Assembly (NCBI GenBank): GCA_965644315.1
Contig: CBFFRQ010000034.1
Coordinates: 124,001 to 188,000, forward strand
Length of the DNA: 64,000 nucleotides
Direction: 5' to 3'
Source of the DNA: Caecitellus pseudoparvulus
Taxonomy: Eukaryota; Bigyra: Bicosoecida
The notes under the pieces were generated by a model. That model did not search any database. It saw only the letters and a list, made by a program, of their open reading frames with translations, and was not told the origin of the DNA. A program made the translations under genes and the position numbers. Shown here piece after piece: positions 47,901 through 57,840 of the stretch. Numbering within the stretch: position 1 is the first letter of the stretch; each line of letters opens with the position of its first letter.

Positions 47901-50900
47901 GCGGCGGGGGGAGCTCGTGCCTGGCGTGGAGCCGCCGGCCCCCTGGAAGGCGAACCAGGCCGTGCCGAACGCGACGGGGGCGGCTGGCGTGCCACCCTCC
48001 ATGCCGCCGCCTGCCCCGCCTGGGACAGTGGAGCCCCCCCCTCCACCCCCTGGCGCCACCAGCAGCTCATTGGTGAAGCTGAGGGAGTTAGACGCGCCAG
48101 ACGGCAGCAGAATGGCCGAGGCGTCACCGCCTGCAGCGGAAGCGGCCAGGGCCGAGTCAGCCACAGCGCCGTGCGTCGCCGCGGCTGCGGCGTTGACCCA
48201 CCCTGTCGCACTGCCCCCGACGTGCACGAAGAACACCTGCCCGGGCTGCACAGGCCGCATGGCACCGGCGTGGCCGCCGCCGCCCCCCAACGGCCCCACA
48301 CCGGTGCCAGCAGGCGACACCCACGCGCCCCCTGCGGCGCCCCAGGCCTTGAACGACAGCCACGCCGTGCCAGCCGGCACGGTGAAGGCACACGTGCTGG
48401 AGGGCTGTGTGAAGTGCCAGGTGGCGCCATCTGCCGCGGGCGGCACGTCGCAGGGCGGGATGGCTTCACACACCGCGGGAGCCGGGGCGGGGGCAGGGTC
48501 TTCCTCGTCCGCCCCCGCTGCCTTCTCAGGCGCCGGCACGAGGGGTTCCCCTGTCGCCAGTCCGGCGCCCTGCCACTGCACTCCGGGCGTGTCGTACCCC
48601 GGCACTGGCTGCGTGCAACCGGAGGTGCAGAAGCCAAAGAGAGACCCGCCACGCAAATGCTGGCCACTTGCTCGAGGGGCGGCCGTGTCCACCGCCAGCT
48701 TGGACGCGTCGCCGCCGTCCACGAACTGCCACCCAGCCGTGAAGGAGCGGAGGCGCAGGCCCAACCACAGCGCAGGCGCGTGCAGCACAGTGTCTGCCAT
48801 CCACTCCAGCTCCACTGCATCGTGTGGCGTCCACAGGTGGCTGTGGGGGCCGGCCGCAGCGCACACGGCCTCCGCATCAGCCATGTCGTCCGAGTCCACA
48901 TCGTGCAGCCGCAGGCAGGTGCCGGTGATGGGAGACCGCACCCACGAGCCATCGGGGCAGGGTGCGTGCTCGTAGCACAGCGTGTGGGCGCGCTCAAGAC
49001 AGCCCGTGTCAGCGGCTGCCGCGAGCATGCCCGCATCAAGCGGCGTCGCGCCTGAGGCCCAAGGGAGACTCTCGGCGCCACCCACAGTGAAGCACGACGC
49101 AGTGTTCTGGGAGGTCGTGGACGCAGAGGTCTGCACGCGCTGCCACTTGGACAGTGCCTCTGGTGCCCGCAGCAGGCGAGGCCACTGCACGTCAAACGTG
49201 CCGCTCTCACGCGCAGCGTCCAGCCACATGCCGGGGCCTGACGGCTCTCTGCGAAGGTACTGACCGGTCAGCCACGCGGCATCTCCCGCGTGGAAGAGAG
49301 TGGGCAGGCCTTCGCTGGAGCTGCGGGCATCGCAGGTCGCAGATGCGACCGCCTTGGTCACTTCGGTCGCCGTGTCCAGGTGGAAGCACGCGCCGGAGAC
49401 GGGGGAGATGATGCCGTCACAGCCGGGGTAGGCGGGGCGCGTGCAGAGGAAGTGCACGTGGGGATCGGTGGGGCCTGGAACCGCATCACAGGGCACAGGG
49501 ACCAACCGCCGGCTGTCGGCTTGGATGGCGGCACAGGCGCCAGAGTCCAGGTTGGCGGGTGCAGCACCGGCAGCCCACGCGTCAGCCGGCACTGCCGGGC
49601 CGGTGCCCCACACCCACTGGCCCTGCCCAGATGACCACTGTGCGCCAATGTGCATGAGCTGGGACCCCGCCACACCCTCTGGCCAGCGCAGCAGGTCCAG
49701 CCACAGCCCTGCAGGTCCCACGGCCGACGCCGTGAGCAACGGGGGTGCAGCCAGCGCCCCCCCAGCCTCGCGGGAGCAGGCAGCTTCTGCGCTGAACCAG
49801 GAGTGCCGGCGCTCAGGCCACCCCTCACTCCCCGCAGCGTACGGGCGCCAGCACTGTCCATCGCCTGGGTGTCGTGTGAAGCCGCCTGGACAGCCAGGCA
49901 GCACGGCACAGAGGGCCGCAGCACGGCGGTGGGCACAGGGGGCTGAGAACACTTTCCCTGTCGCGCCCAGAGCGACACAGGTCGGCCCGCTGGGCTCACC
50001 GTATGCGAACGGCGTGTCGCCTGCCGTGTCCTTCCAGGCAGGCCACTCCAGCCCACCGCCCCCACTGGTGTCCTGCGCCGCCGTCCAATACGCTGCCGCA
50101 CCGAAGGACTGCAGTGCCTCAGCCAGGGTGGGCAGCTCCTCCGCGATGGTGGGCCCAGACCACAGTGTGGCGCCTGGCCAGGCTGCCTGACAGGTGGCCA
50201 CCGCCTCCGGCTGGCTCAGCAGTGCGTCCTCCGCTCCCAGCACCGGCAAGACACAGGTCCCAGAGAGGGGAGAGCGGCTCCACCCGCCAGGGCACTGCGT
50301 GCCTGCGTGGAACTGCGCGAATGGCGCCGTGACTGGCGCCACCACAGGCATGGCCTGTGGCTGGGCGTGGCCCACCATGCACAGCGGCAGGGCAGTGTGG
50401 CTGCCACAAGACACGGACGCAATGGTGACCTGCCCAGCCTCCAGCGCAGTGCACAGGTCCGACGCACCGTCAGGCTGCCCCGCACTCCACAGGGGCGATG
50501 CAGGCGACAGCATGGGGTCTGACGCGGCACCCTCATCTGCGTGCCACTTGCCGGCAACTCGACTGCGCCAGCCCAGCCAGGCGCTGCCGCCGCCGCCCCA
50601 CACGCTCGCACGGGCCAGCAACCACTCTGCCTCCGCAGGGTTGGCCGCTGACGCCAGCTGCGCGCCAGGCACTGCGTCAGAGCACGCCTTCTGTGCGGCG
50701 AATCGAGACACGGCAGTGGCACCAGCAGGCACGCCATAGCACCTGCCGTTGGCGGGTGAGCGCTCAAAGCCAGCGGGGCAGGCGGGAGTTGTGGTTGGCA
50801 AGTCCATGTCCATGGCGCAAATGGTGCCGTAAGCACCTGACGGACCATGCACTGCGTGGATCACGCCGCCGCCCGCCGCGGCTGTGCCGGTCGGGGCGTT

Positions 50901-53900
50901 GTCCAGCCACAGCACAGCATAGTCGTCCAGAATGGCAGGCGTGCTCTGCCAGTGCGGCGCAGCGGCGTCCAACAGAGTGTGCGGGTCCACCGCAGACGCC
51001 GCGCCAAAGCGAGCCCCCCACTCGTACACTCCTTTGACCGCGTTCAGCTGTGCGCCGAGCCAGAAGGAGCCGTCCACCTTGTGCGCCTGGTCGATGACGA
51101 AGTGCATCTCCGCAGTCGAGGTGAAAGTGGCGGGGTAGCCTTTCACGCTGGCCTCCAGGCACTTTTGCGGTGCTTCGGAATGTGCCACAGCCTCCGTGGA
51201 CACGAAGAAACAGCGGTGGCTGTACGGGCTGGATGTCCACCCAGCAGGACACGACGTGAGGGGTTTCGGTACCTGGCACGCGACCGCGTCCACACTGACT
51301 GGCGTGTCTGCAGTTGTTGTGGCGGCATCACACGGAACGGCGAAAGCGGCTGAGTCACTGGCCACGACGCAGCGCTCAGTGTCTAACCCTCCTGGGTGCC
51401 CCCACTCTGGCGCTGACGCGTGCACGCCCCACACAGCGTCGTATGCCGACCCGTCCATCCACGCGAACATGCCAGTGCCAGGGTGCCGCAGCCCCCCCAC
51501 AAACGTGACGTCTGAGCCCAGCTCCGTGCGCAGCTGTCCGAACGAGGCAGCCGAGGTGCTTGCCAGGTCCACTTGCCCAGCCACCGTGCCATCCATGCCT
51601 GGCAGCCCATGGCACACGTCACGTGCCTCCTCTGCCGTCATGGAGCCTGCGACACTCTGCGTCTGTACGCACGAGTGCCCAGTGTCCACCGTTCCCACGG
51701 GGCACTGCCACGCAGATGGACCCAGGATATTTGCCGTACTTGAGGACGGGGCCTTGCACAGGGCCCCGACCTCACTGAGTGCGCAGCGCTTGGGGCTGGC
51801 CGCATACGCGGCAGCGTCACAGTCGCATTCGATGTCATTCACGCGGATGTCTCTGGGAGCAAGAGGGGGGGGGGGGGGGGCTGTGAAGGGGAGAAGAGCC
51901 CCCCTGGCGTAGGCAGCAAGACGCACGGAAAGTCTTTGCCAGTGGTGGTGAGGCAGTGCTGGCCTGTTGAACCTGCCCGGACTGTGTTGGTGGGGTTCGG
52001 GCCTTCCCACCAATTGGCCGGGTATGACCCACTCGTGCCCAGTTCAGACGTCACCCCTGGGAAGCGGTCATCGCCCCACACCCACGTGCCTTCTTCAGCT
52101 TCGTCAGTGGCGCCCAGCCAGCAGTACCCCCGTTCAGGAAGAGCGTTCCTGTGCAAGGAGAATGGGCAAAGTGCGAAGCGGTCAAGTAGAGTCAATCGGT
52201 GGGCGACCGTGACACGCCCAAAGCCGCGCAACTCACATGGAACACATGCCAAACAGGAACTCCAGCTCATCTGTGCTGCCCACTGTGGCTAGCTTTGCGG
52301 TGGCGTCAGCCGCGGCACACTCCACGTCACTGGACGGCTGATCCAGCCCCGCGGCGAGGAACTTGTAGCAGGCGGCAGGCTGGTTGCCAATGCTGGCGCG
52401 CACGAAGCCAGGAGGGCAGTCAGACGGCTGCAGCCTGCATGTGAACTGCTTCGGCGTGCCGCAGTCCGCGTCGGAGAGCTGGCCGTTGCTCTGCAGTGCA
52501 GCACAGTCTTCAGAGCCAGGGGCGCCGGACTCTGTGCGAGGGGGGGAGGGGTAAGTGCATGTGTGCAGGTGCCAGAGCAAAATGCGGCATTCAGGGTGAC
52601 GACGCACCCCAGCAACCCGAGTTGATCTGTGGTTCGCAAAAAGTCGTGCTGTGGCCGTCATGCCACGTCCAGAGGGGGGCAGATGTGGCCCGGCTCATGC
52701 CCACCCAGCACTGCGACAAGGGGAGAGGGGTAGCAGACACACGGTGCAAATCAGTAACGCGGGCATGGGTTGCACATCGCGCGTGCAGTGCCTCACATCT
52801 TGTCCAGTGCTGGCGCCCTGGCACAGTCCTGAGAGGAAGGTCTGCGTTGGGGACGTGAAGAAAGATACCATGTATCCGCCCTCGCCCTCACAGTGTGTCT
52901 GCGCGTCGGCAAAGGTCTTCGCCTCCGGCACGTGCTTGAAGCAGCCGACATCTCCCACGCCGTCGTCGTTGAAGGTCCAGCCCGCGGGGCAGACGATTCC
53001 CGCCCCGTCGCTGCCTGAGCAACCAGCCGTGGAAAGGCCTGTCGTGTCCCCAAAGCGCCCCTGGGGACACGCTGAGCACGCAGTCTGCCCAGGCGCATCC
53101 TGGTACTTGCCCACTTCGCTGTGTGGGGCAGTTTGGTGTGCGAGGCGTGACGAGGCTGCGATCGCAGCAGAGCATGTGTCGAACTCACCAGGCTGTGCAC
53201 ACCTCAGTGCCGGGTGTGTCCGAGTAGTACCCGGGGGGACACTCAGTGCAGGCGTCATTCAAACCAATGTACCACCCCGCGAAGCACGCTTCACAGGCTG
53301 TGGCTCCTGGGTTGGACGTTGTGGCAGCGGGACACCTGCGCGAGAGAGCAGCAGACCCCATGGCTGATGCTCGGTCAGCTGTGCGTAGAAGCACGACAAG
53401 CTCAGACGCACGATTCACAGGCTGTGGCACCTCCAATTTCCATGTACGTATCGGCGGGGCAATCGGTACACGAAGTTGCGCCGGTGGACGCTTGGAAGCG
53501 GCCTGCGGGAGTGCGGAAATTGACGCTCAAGCACACCCTCAACGCCTACGCGCGCGGGGTAACGCACCCGCAGCACACTGTCCACATGCTGACATCCCTG
53601 ATGAAGCTTGAAATGACCCTGTGGAGTAGGGGCAGTGAGGTGTCGCAGCGTATCCAAGGGGGAGCGTCGGTCAGGGAGCAATCGCAGCGTTTCGCACACA
53701 CCAGCATCGCAGTCTGTGCACTCTGTGGACTTCTCGACGGCGGAGAACTTGCCTGCAGGACGGGACGAAACATGTGAACGCTAGACGCCATATTCGCAGT
53801 ACATCCCTGACGACTCACCGCTGGCACAGTCGTGGCAGTGGTCACCGTCGCCGTATGTGCCGCGAGGGCAGTCCAGGCATGTGGTCGAGGGCAGATCGAA

Positions 53901-54256
53901 CTGCTGCCCGGCATCACACAGCTGCAACTTGCGTGCACTGAGAGGATGCCCTGTATTCGCATCACTGCGGAGGAGAAGGAGGCTTCGTTTGCCCTTGGCA
54001 GGGCGGAAGCCTGAGGCTTGGCAGGGGGAACGCACTTTTCCAGCCGCCTGTCCAAGGCGCCGCTGGCTACGGCAGTGCGAAGAAGAAGGGCAATGACAAG
54101 CACAATGGGGAGCATGCCGGCTCGCCCATAGAGCCGTGGAGCCTCCTGGGCTTCCCTGTGGGAAGGCATTGCAGGGACCCCGCTACGCCGCTGTTGCAGG
54201 CGACGCGGCGTCTCAACTTTGGCAGGGTCTGCTGTCCCCTGTGCTGCTGCATTCAT
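35940..54256 (-). CDS. Giant secreted mosaic protein: TNFR-like Cys repeats, 12 C-type-lectin-like domains, Gly-rich modules, ~18 FN3-like modules
   Basis: Eleven exons join in frame: 54256-54036, 53964-53819, 53752-53702, 53618-53568, 53502-53412, 53335-53189, 53118-52797, 52710-52608, 52531-52237, 52148-51927 and 51852-35940. The ten introns are 65-88 nt. The sum is 17,562 nt, 5,853 residues. A signal peptide starts at ATG 54115 (MLPIVLVIALLLRTAVASG), so either that Met or the upstream ATG 54256 is used. Exons 2-7 encode TNFR/GCC2-like Cys repeats. C-type-lectin-like domains 1-9 lie at ~53050-48470, two ALK-like Gly-rich modules at ~48455-46708, a Cys-rich block at ~46560-45780, lectin-like domains 10-12 at ~45480-44180, then FN3-like modules to the end with a second Cys-rich insert at ~40130-39740. 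No C-terminal membrane segment: probably secreted or surface-attached. Recognition of glycans or particles is inferred. Confidence 0.85.
35970..44180 (-). other. Array of about 18 fibronectin-III-like modules
   Basis: Repeated pattern of ~110-130 residues: WSG..D.(E/A)...Y.V..G near the start, then a VRA.N.AGL....SDGI strand and a VD.TPP boundary (seen as VDITPPDIG, VDLTPPEAG, LDTTPPAED). A GCC2-like Cys-rich insert interrupts the array near 40130-39740. Confidence 0.7.
46708..48455 (-). other. Two glycine-rich modules resembling the ALK/LTK extracellular Gly-rich domain
   Basis: Each module has WGAGG near its start, several G5-G7 runs (for example APGGGGGGSTVPGG and VAGGGGGGGFG) and a closing GGGGY.GGG motif with paired Cys. 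This domain in animal ALK-family receptors forms polyglycine helices; homology here is a sequence-pattern inference. Confidence 0.6.
48470..51852 (-). other. Block of seven tandem C-type-lectin-like domains in the mega-exon
   Basis: Each ~150-residue unit starts with a C-P-x-G-(W/F)-x-x-S-P or similar motif, has paired Cys residues and a W.G / WLG core, and ends with a second Cys pair. The unit containing SAGQPDGASDLC carries a QPD triplet, the galactose-type calcium motif. Others have EPS or no triplet, so most probably do not bind sugar through calcium. Confidence 0.8.
51865..51880. repeat. G16 homopolymer inside the last intron of the mosaic gene
   Basis: On the coding strand it is a C16 polypyrimidine run 12 nt before the acceptor of the 15.9-kb last exon. 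It is prone to length errors in assembly but lies in an intron (51853-51926). Confidence 0.8.
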
Positions 54257-54843
54257 CTTGCTGACGACACAACCGGAGGAAAACACCAACAGCGCACTTT
54301 AAGCGCGGCAGTTATTGCCGTGGGTGGCCGAGTCACAGGAGCTGGCTGGCCCGTGTGCGAGGGTGGTGCAGTGCGGCACGCGCTGATGGAAGCGTTCACC
54401 TGCCCGACCAACAGACACCCTGCTGGAGGAACTAGCCTGCCCACGGCTCGCTCAAGCAAGTCGTGTAGCAGCTGCCGTGTTGTGGGCGATGCGGTGCGCA
54501 CGTTTGGCCAGCGTCTGCTGACAAGCGTGGGTTGGTGAAGTTAGGCCGCCGGCGGCAATTGCGCTGCTCCGTGATGCGTCAGGGGTGCTCCAGGTCAGGC
54601 CGCGGGAGTGACTGACACTGCGACGCAGGACCCATTACACACCACACTCAGTGCAAGCTGAGTTCTACCCTCACTCTCACGCAAAGACGCGCTCGCGCTG
54701 ACGTTAGCGTGCGTTCAGTGCGCCGGTGCCGTGTTCGAGTGTGGGAGGACAGCGGAAAGGCGCTGGGCGCGTTTGCTGCCAGCTGCCTCAGGCGCGCTCG
54801 CCATACCCAGGCCGCGTGCACGCGCTGTAGCCAACCAACTGCA
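54257..54843. promoter_or_regulatory. Divergent promoter region between mosaic lectin gene and right giant gene
   Basis: 587 bp separate the upstream start of the minus-strand lectin gene from the plus-strand giant gene. From 54316 onwards it is a copy of the left giant gene's 5' flank (17394-17925). The ~60 bp nearest the lectin gene are unique. No TATA box seen. Confidence 0.5.
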
Positions 54844-57840
54844 ATGAACATACTGAATCGCCTTCCACTGGCGCTCCTGGCGTGCTGCTGCCTTCTGTGG
54901 GCAGCGCAGGGCGTGGAAGTGTACGAGTGGAACTTGAGACACGCAGGCAGGCACGGCGGCAGCGGGGCAGGAGGTTCCGCCTTTGGCTTGTCGTGCCTGT
55001 GGGGCAGGAGCTCCAGCGTCGTGGACGGACACGATTCCCCTACATCCCCTCCCGGCCTGGAGCTGTTCATGGCCCGGGAGTGTGTGCCGTTGAAGCGTCA
55101 GAGTGCTTCGCAGTGGGCTCGTGTGTCGGATCCAGACGGCTCCTTCGAGGGGCGCCCTGATGAAGAGCTGCCCCTGGTCGCGTGGCGTGCAGGGAACGGC
55201 CACGTGACGCTCATGGGGCACGAAGATGAGCGAGTACAGAGCTTGAACATGTGCGTGCTGCGAGAGGGGGCGGCGCAGGGAAGGGGCGATGCCACACCAT
55301 CTCCCTGCCTGCACGCGCCGTCATGCACTGCACCACGTTTCGTTCGCACTTGCGCAGGAAGCGAGGGCTGCTGGCCTCCATGCAGGTGTCCCTGCCCGAG
55401 ACCTTTGTGGCTGGCCAGACGTGGTCCGCGGAGGAGATGTGCGACGTGGGGCTCGGCGTGTGGCAGTACCGTGTCGTGGCAGGCGAGGCGCAGGGTTCCT
55501 CTGCCACGGTGGTGAAGGCGCTGGACCAGAGTGCCTTGCGCCCAGGCAAGAACGTACACGATGGCATGTTGTTGGCCAAGGAGTTTACGTACGAGTTGGT
55601 CCGGTCGGCGGCGGGGCAGTGGCGCATCGTGTCGGGGCGTGCCACGGTCAGCGCTTCTGCTGAGATGCCGCACTCGGCTCGAGACAGTCACGGAGGCGAT
55701 CGACCCCACCACGTCTTTGACAACCACGGCGTGGACGAGGCAGCGACGGGGGACATCATGCAGCCGTGGACGATGACCATTGACTTCACCCTGCTGCACT
55801 CGGACGACGTGGAGCTGGCAGGGCGGGTTCCCGAGGAACGGGCGTTTCACGCCGTGCCTGCGGATTTCGTGCACCAGCTTGCTGGCGCCGTGACGCTGCT
55901 GCCGCACGAGCTGGCGGCAGGGGCACGCCGCCTGCATGCGCCTCACCTGGATGATGCACATGGCTCGGGCATGCACCCCGCTGAGCTGGCAGTGGACAAC
56001 TCTGACATGGAGGAGGCAGTGCCTGAGAGCTTGCGCCCTCACATCGCCGGCGTGATGGCTGGCTTGATCGACGCGGGGTACTACGTCGAGTGCTTCAGCC
56101 GCGGCGGGCAGAAGGGCGCGCCCTCTCGCCCACCACGGCATGCTGCTGAAGCCTCGGCCAGCAACCCAGACGCCCTCGCCTCGCCTGCCGAGTGTGCGAC
56201 ACAGCTGCCGCTGGCCATGCGGCTGTCTTCGGACCTGAAGGCGCAGGTGCTGGGCCTGGTGGCGTCCCACAAGGACTTCCTGCCCCTGCCCGCCACCGTG
56301 CAACACTCCCTGCTGGGGGGTGTTGCAGCGCTGGGTGACGCGCCGTGCCAGGATGTCCTGGTGGGGCTGCTGGAGGATCGGTGGGTCATGGACGGCGCCA
56401 GCGAGGAGCTGGTGAACCACATCGCCCTCGCCCTCATGCACCTGGACAAGCCCTCCGACAGCACCCTGCACCGCCTGCTGGCAGTGCTGGATGCCGAGGA
56501 GGTGGACTGGTACCACCGCTCTCGCTTGCTGCTGGCACTGGGCGCCATGGGCTCCACGCTGCCGCCTGGTTCCCCCATGCACACTGAAGTGTTGCGAGCT
56601 CTGGACGACGAGTGGACCATCCTGCACACTCTGCATGGGCACGCCGAGGCGTCTTGGGCAGTGTATGAGCAAGGGGCGCAGGACATCATGGATCGCATGT
56701 CCGTGTCTGAGCTTGGGCGGTGGGTGGTGGGGCTGCGGCACTGGGCTGATCCCCGTGCTGCGGCAGAAGCCTGGGAGCACGCCACCCCTGCCCAGCGGTC
56801 CAGCTGGACAGAGGACTTGAAACAGACCCTGGCTTCCGAGCTGAAACTAGCAGATGAAGCGGCTGCACGAGATGCACAGCTGCAGGATGCAGCAGCTGCC
56901 GCCTGCTCCGATGCCGCCGTGCTGGGCGCTGCCGAGGCGTCCTTCATGGCTGGGCGGCGTCTGGGCGAACACGCGTCCAACGCCAGTCGCGCGCTGTTGT
57001 CTCGCAGCATCCAGTCCCTGTGCCAGGACACTGTGCGGCGGGAGATGCAGGCTTCTGGCGTGCGCCACGCAGCGGCAGGGGGCGGGGCGCTGGGCCCTGA
57101 CCCCGTCGCCGCTGCCCGGGCAGCACGGGGCGTGGAGGACCCCCTGCAGCGGGCCGCTGAGGGGCTGCCTGACGCGGCCCATGCTGCGTCTGGGCTCGTC
57201 ACGCTCATGCACGCGTACGGCAACATGCGCGTGGAGGGGCGGCAGGAGCGGGTGCTGCCTTTCCTCACACACTCCAAGCGCACCCTGCGCCGGCACGCTT
57301 TCAGCGTCCTGGAGCACTGGACTGCTCTGGCCATCAACGTGGAAGAGGTGCTGGTGGAGACGCTGGTGGCTGAGGACTCTGACGAGGCCATGCGTGCTCA
57401 CGCCGTGGCAGCGCTGGAGGCCATCCCCGCTGGGCGCCTGACGCCTGCCACGACAGCCACTCTGGCAGGCATGCTGGAAGCTGGCTCCCTGCGCAACTGG
57501 GAGGACTGCGTGGACCTGTGCACAGCGCCTTGTGTGCATCGCTCCCTGGACCGCTGCGACCGCCAGTGCCGCACGCAGTGCACCCACGACCAGGCCATGG
57601 CGCAGAGCGTCGCACGTGTCCTGGCCAAGCACCTCCCTGCGCCCGATGCCAACGCGCCACTGCACGCTGACGAGCTGGTGCAGGCTGCCTCTGTGCCTGC
57701 TCGGCGTGCAGAGGCCATGCAGGGTCGGGTGGCGGCCTGGACTGGCTCGCCAGCACTGGGCTCCCGGGTCTTGGCTGCTCGACGCAGTCTGACCTCCATC
57801 TGGGAGCGCATCTTGGAGGTGCTGAGTCCCAGCAACACGA
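54316..57840 (+). repeat. Right arm of near-identical inverted repeat
   Basis: Inverted counterpart of 14400-17925; see that entry. It spans the promoter, exon 1, intron and ~2.5 kb of exon 2 of the right giant gene. Confidence 0.9.
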
